From the NCBI GenBank assembly GCA_047605445.1, contig JASGFP010000168.1, positions 1 through 5,753 on the forward strand: a DNA stretch of 5,753 bases. The letters are read 5' to 3'. The stretch's first letter is position 1. The number at the start of each line of letters is the position of its first letter. This document shows positions 5,547 to 5,753 of the stretch, in pieces. The position numbers and the translations under genes are program-made. Source of the DNA: JAJXWB01 sp047605445. GTDB taxonomy: Bacteria; Pseudomonadota; Alphaproteobacteria; Rhizobiales; Beijerinckiaceae. The notes below the pieces were generated by a model. That model saw only the letters and a program-made list of their open reading frames with translations, did not search any database and was not told where the DNA came from.

Positions 5547-5753
5547 ATGCGTAGAAGCGTCCAATTCCTCATTCTGACGACCGCCCTTCTGGCGGCGCAG
5601 GCGGACGCGTGTCTCGCGCAGGCGATTTTCACGACCGCGCCGCCGAGCCTGTCGCGCGTGATTCCCTATGGTTCGCAGCCGTCTCCCCAACCCGCGCCGC
5701 CGCAGGCCGCCCCGGTCATGGAGCGCGCCGCGCCCGCGCCCGTGCAGGCCGCT
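5547..5753 (+). CDS. bcsB: Likely BcsB, periplasmic cellulose synthase subunit, N-terminal start (partial)
   Basis: The frame opens at ATG 5547 and runs off the window after 69 residues. The start MRRSVQFLILTTALLAAQA has the basic, then hydrophobic profile of a signal peptide, with LAQA giving a likely cut after Ala26. Beyond it comes IFTTAPPSLSRVIPYG and then a stretch rich in Pro, Ala and Gln (about 44-69), probably a flexible linker. No BcsB-specific domain is reached, so the name rests on position: 21 bases after bcsA, same strand and same frame, where bcsB normally lies. BcsB binds BcsA, is anchored in the inner membrane and guides the glucan through the periplasm. The Shine-Dalgarno is poor: AGGGA (5527-5531) is fifteen bases from the ATG, so translation may be coupled to bcsA. 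No other in-frame start is available after the bcsA stop. Another secreted bcs protein is the main alternative. Confidence 0.65.
   Translation, partial: MRRSVQFLILTTALLAAQADACLAQAIFTTAPPSLSRVIPYGSQPSPQPAPPQAAPVMERAAPAPVQAA

Noticed and set aside
3758..5554. Plus-strand open frame of 598 codons overlapping bcsA
   Set aside because: It is the out-of-frame reading of bcsA, Arg/Ala/Gly-rich and without motifs, while the bcsA frame carries every catalytic motif.
3201..5690. Minus-strand open frame of 829 codons opposite bcsA
   Set aside because: It mirrors bcsA almost exactly. Its translation is dominated by Arg, His, Glu, Asp and Val without domains or hydrophobic core, as expected from the antisense of a GC-biased gene.
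1..5753. Mobile element, CRISPR array, tRNA or phage genes
   Set aside because: No transposase or integrase motifs, no long terminal repeats, no regularly spaced repeats and no tRNA-like fold were seen. Composition is even across the genes.

Overview
The window reads as GC-rich chromosomal DNA from an alphaproteobacterium. The likeliest group is Hyphomicrobiales, perhaps near Beijerinckiaceae or Methylocystaceae. This rests on the coding bias, on a cellulose locus of the bcsS-bcsA-bcsB type, and on GANTC and TTAA-type motifs between genes. The placement is inference, not a database result. All genes found lie on the + strand. I see no RNA gene, CRISPR array, insertion sequence or sign of recent transfer.

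Left part (1-1939): the last 97 codons of a Tm-1-like ATP-binding (UPF0261) protein, a 78-base spacer, then a complete AMP-binding acyl-CoA synthetase (374-1939). The two may be co-transcribed. Their substrate is not readable from the sequence and nothing links them to cellulose.

Right part (1940-5753): the start of a cellulose biosynthesis locus. It holds bcsS (2152-2997, a predicted outer-membrane beta-barrel), bcsA (3237-5525, the membrane cellulose synthase with its cyclic di-GMP-binding PilZ domain) and the first 69 codons of a secreted protein that is most likely BcsB (5547 to the window end). BcsA would polymerise UDP-glucose and pass the glucan through the inner membrane. BcsB would receive it in the periplasm. 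BcsS would act at the outer membrane in an undefined way.

Both control regions are unusually structured. The 212 bases before bcsS carry an AT-rich core, a 9-base direct repeat and a strong hairpin just before the ribosome-binding site. The 239 bases between bcsS and bcsA carry three dyads, four GANTC (CcrM-type) sites in 107 bases and CtrA-like half-site pairs, which suggests cell-cycle control of bcsA. The most notable protein-level oddity is the PilZ motif of BcsA: the first arginine of RxxxR appears to be aspartate, although the partner glutamate before QxxRW is kept. I found no clear candidate for a wholly new system; the control regions and the PilZ variant deserve the closest look.
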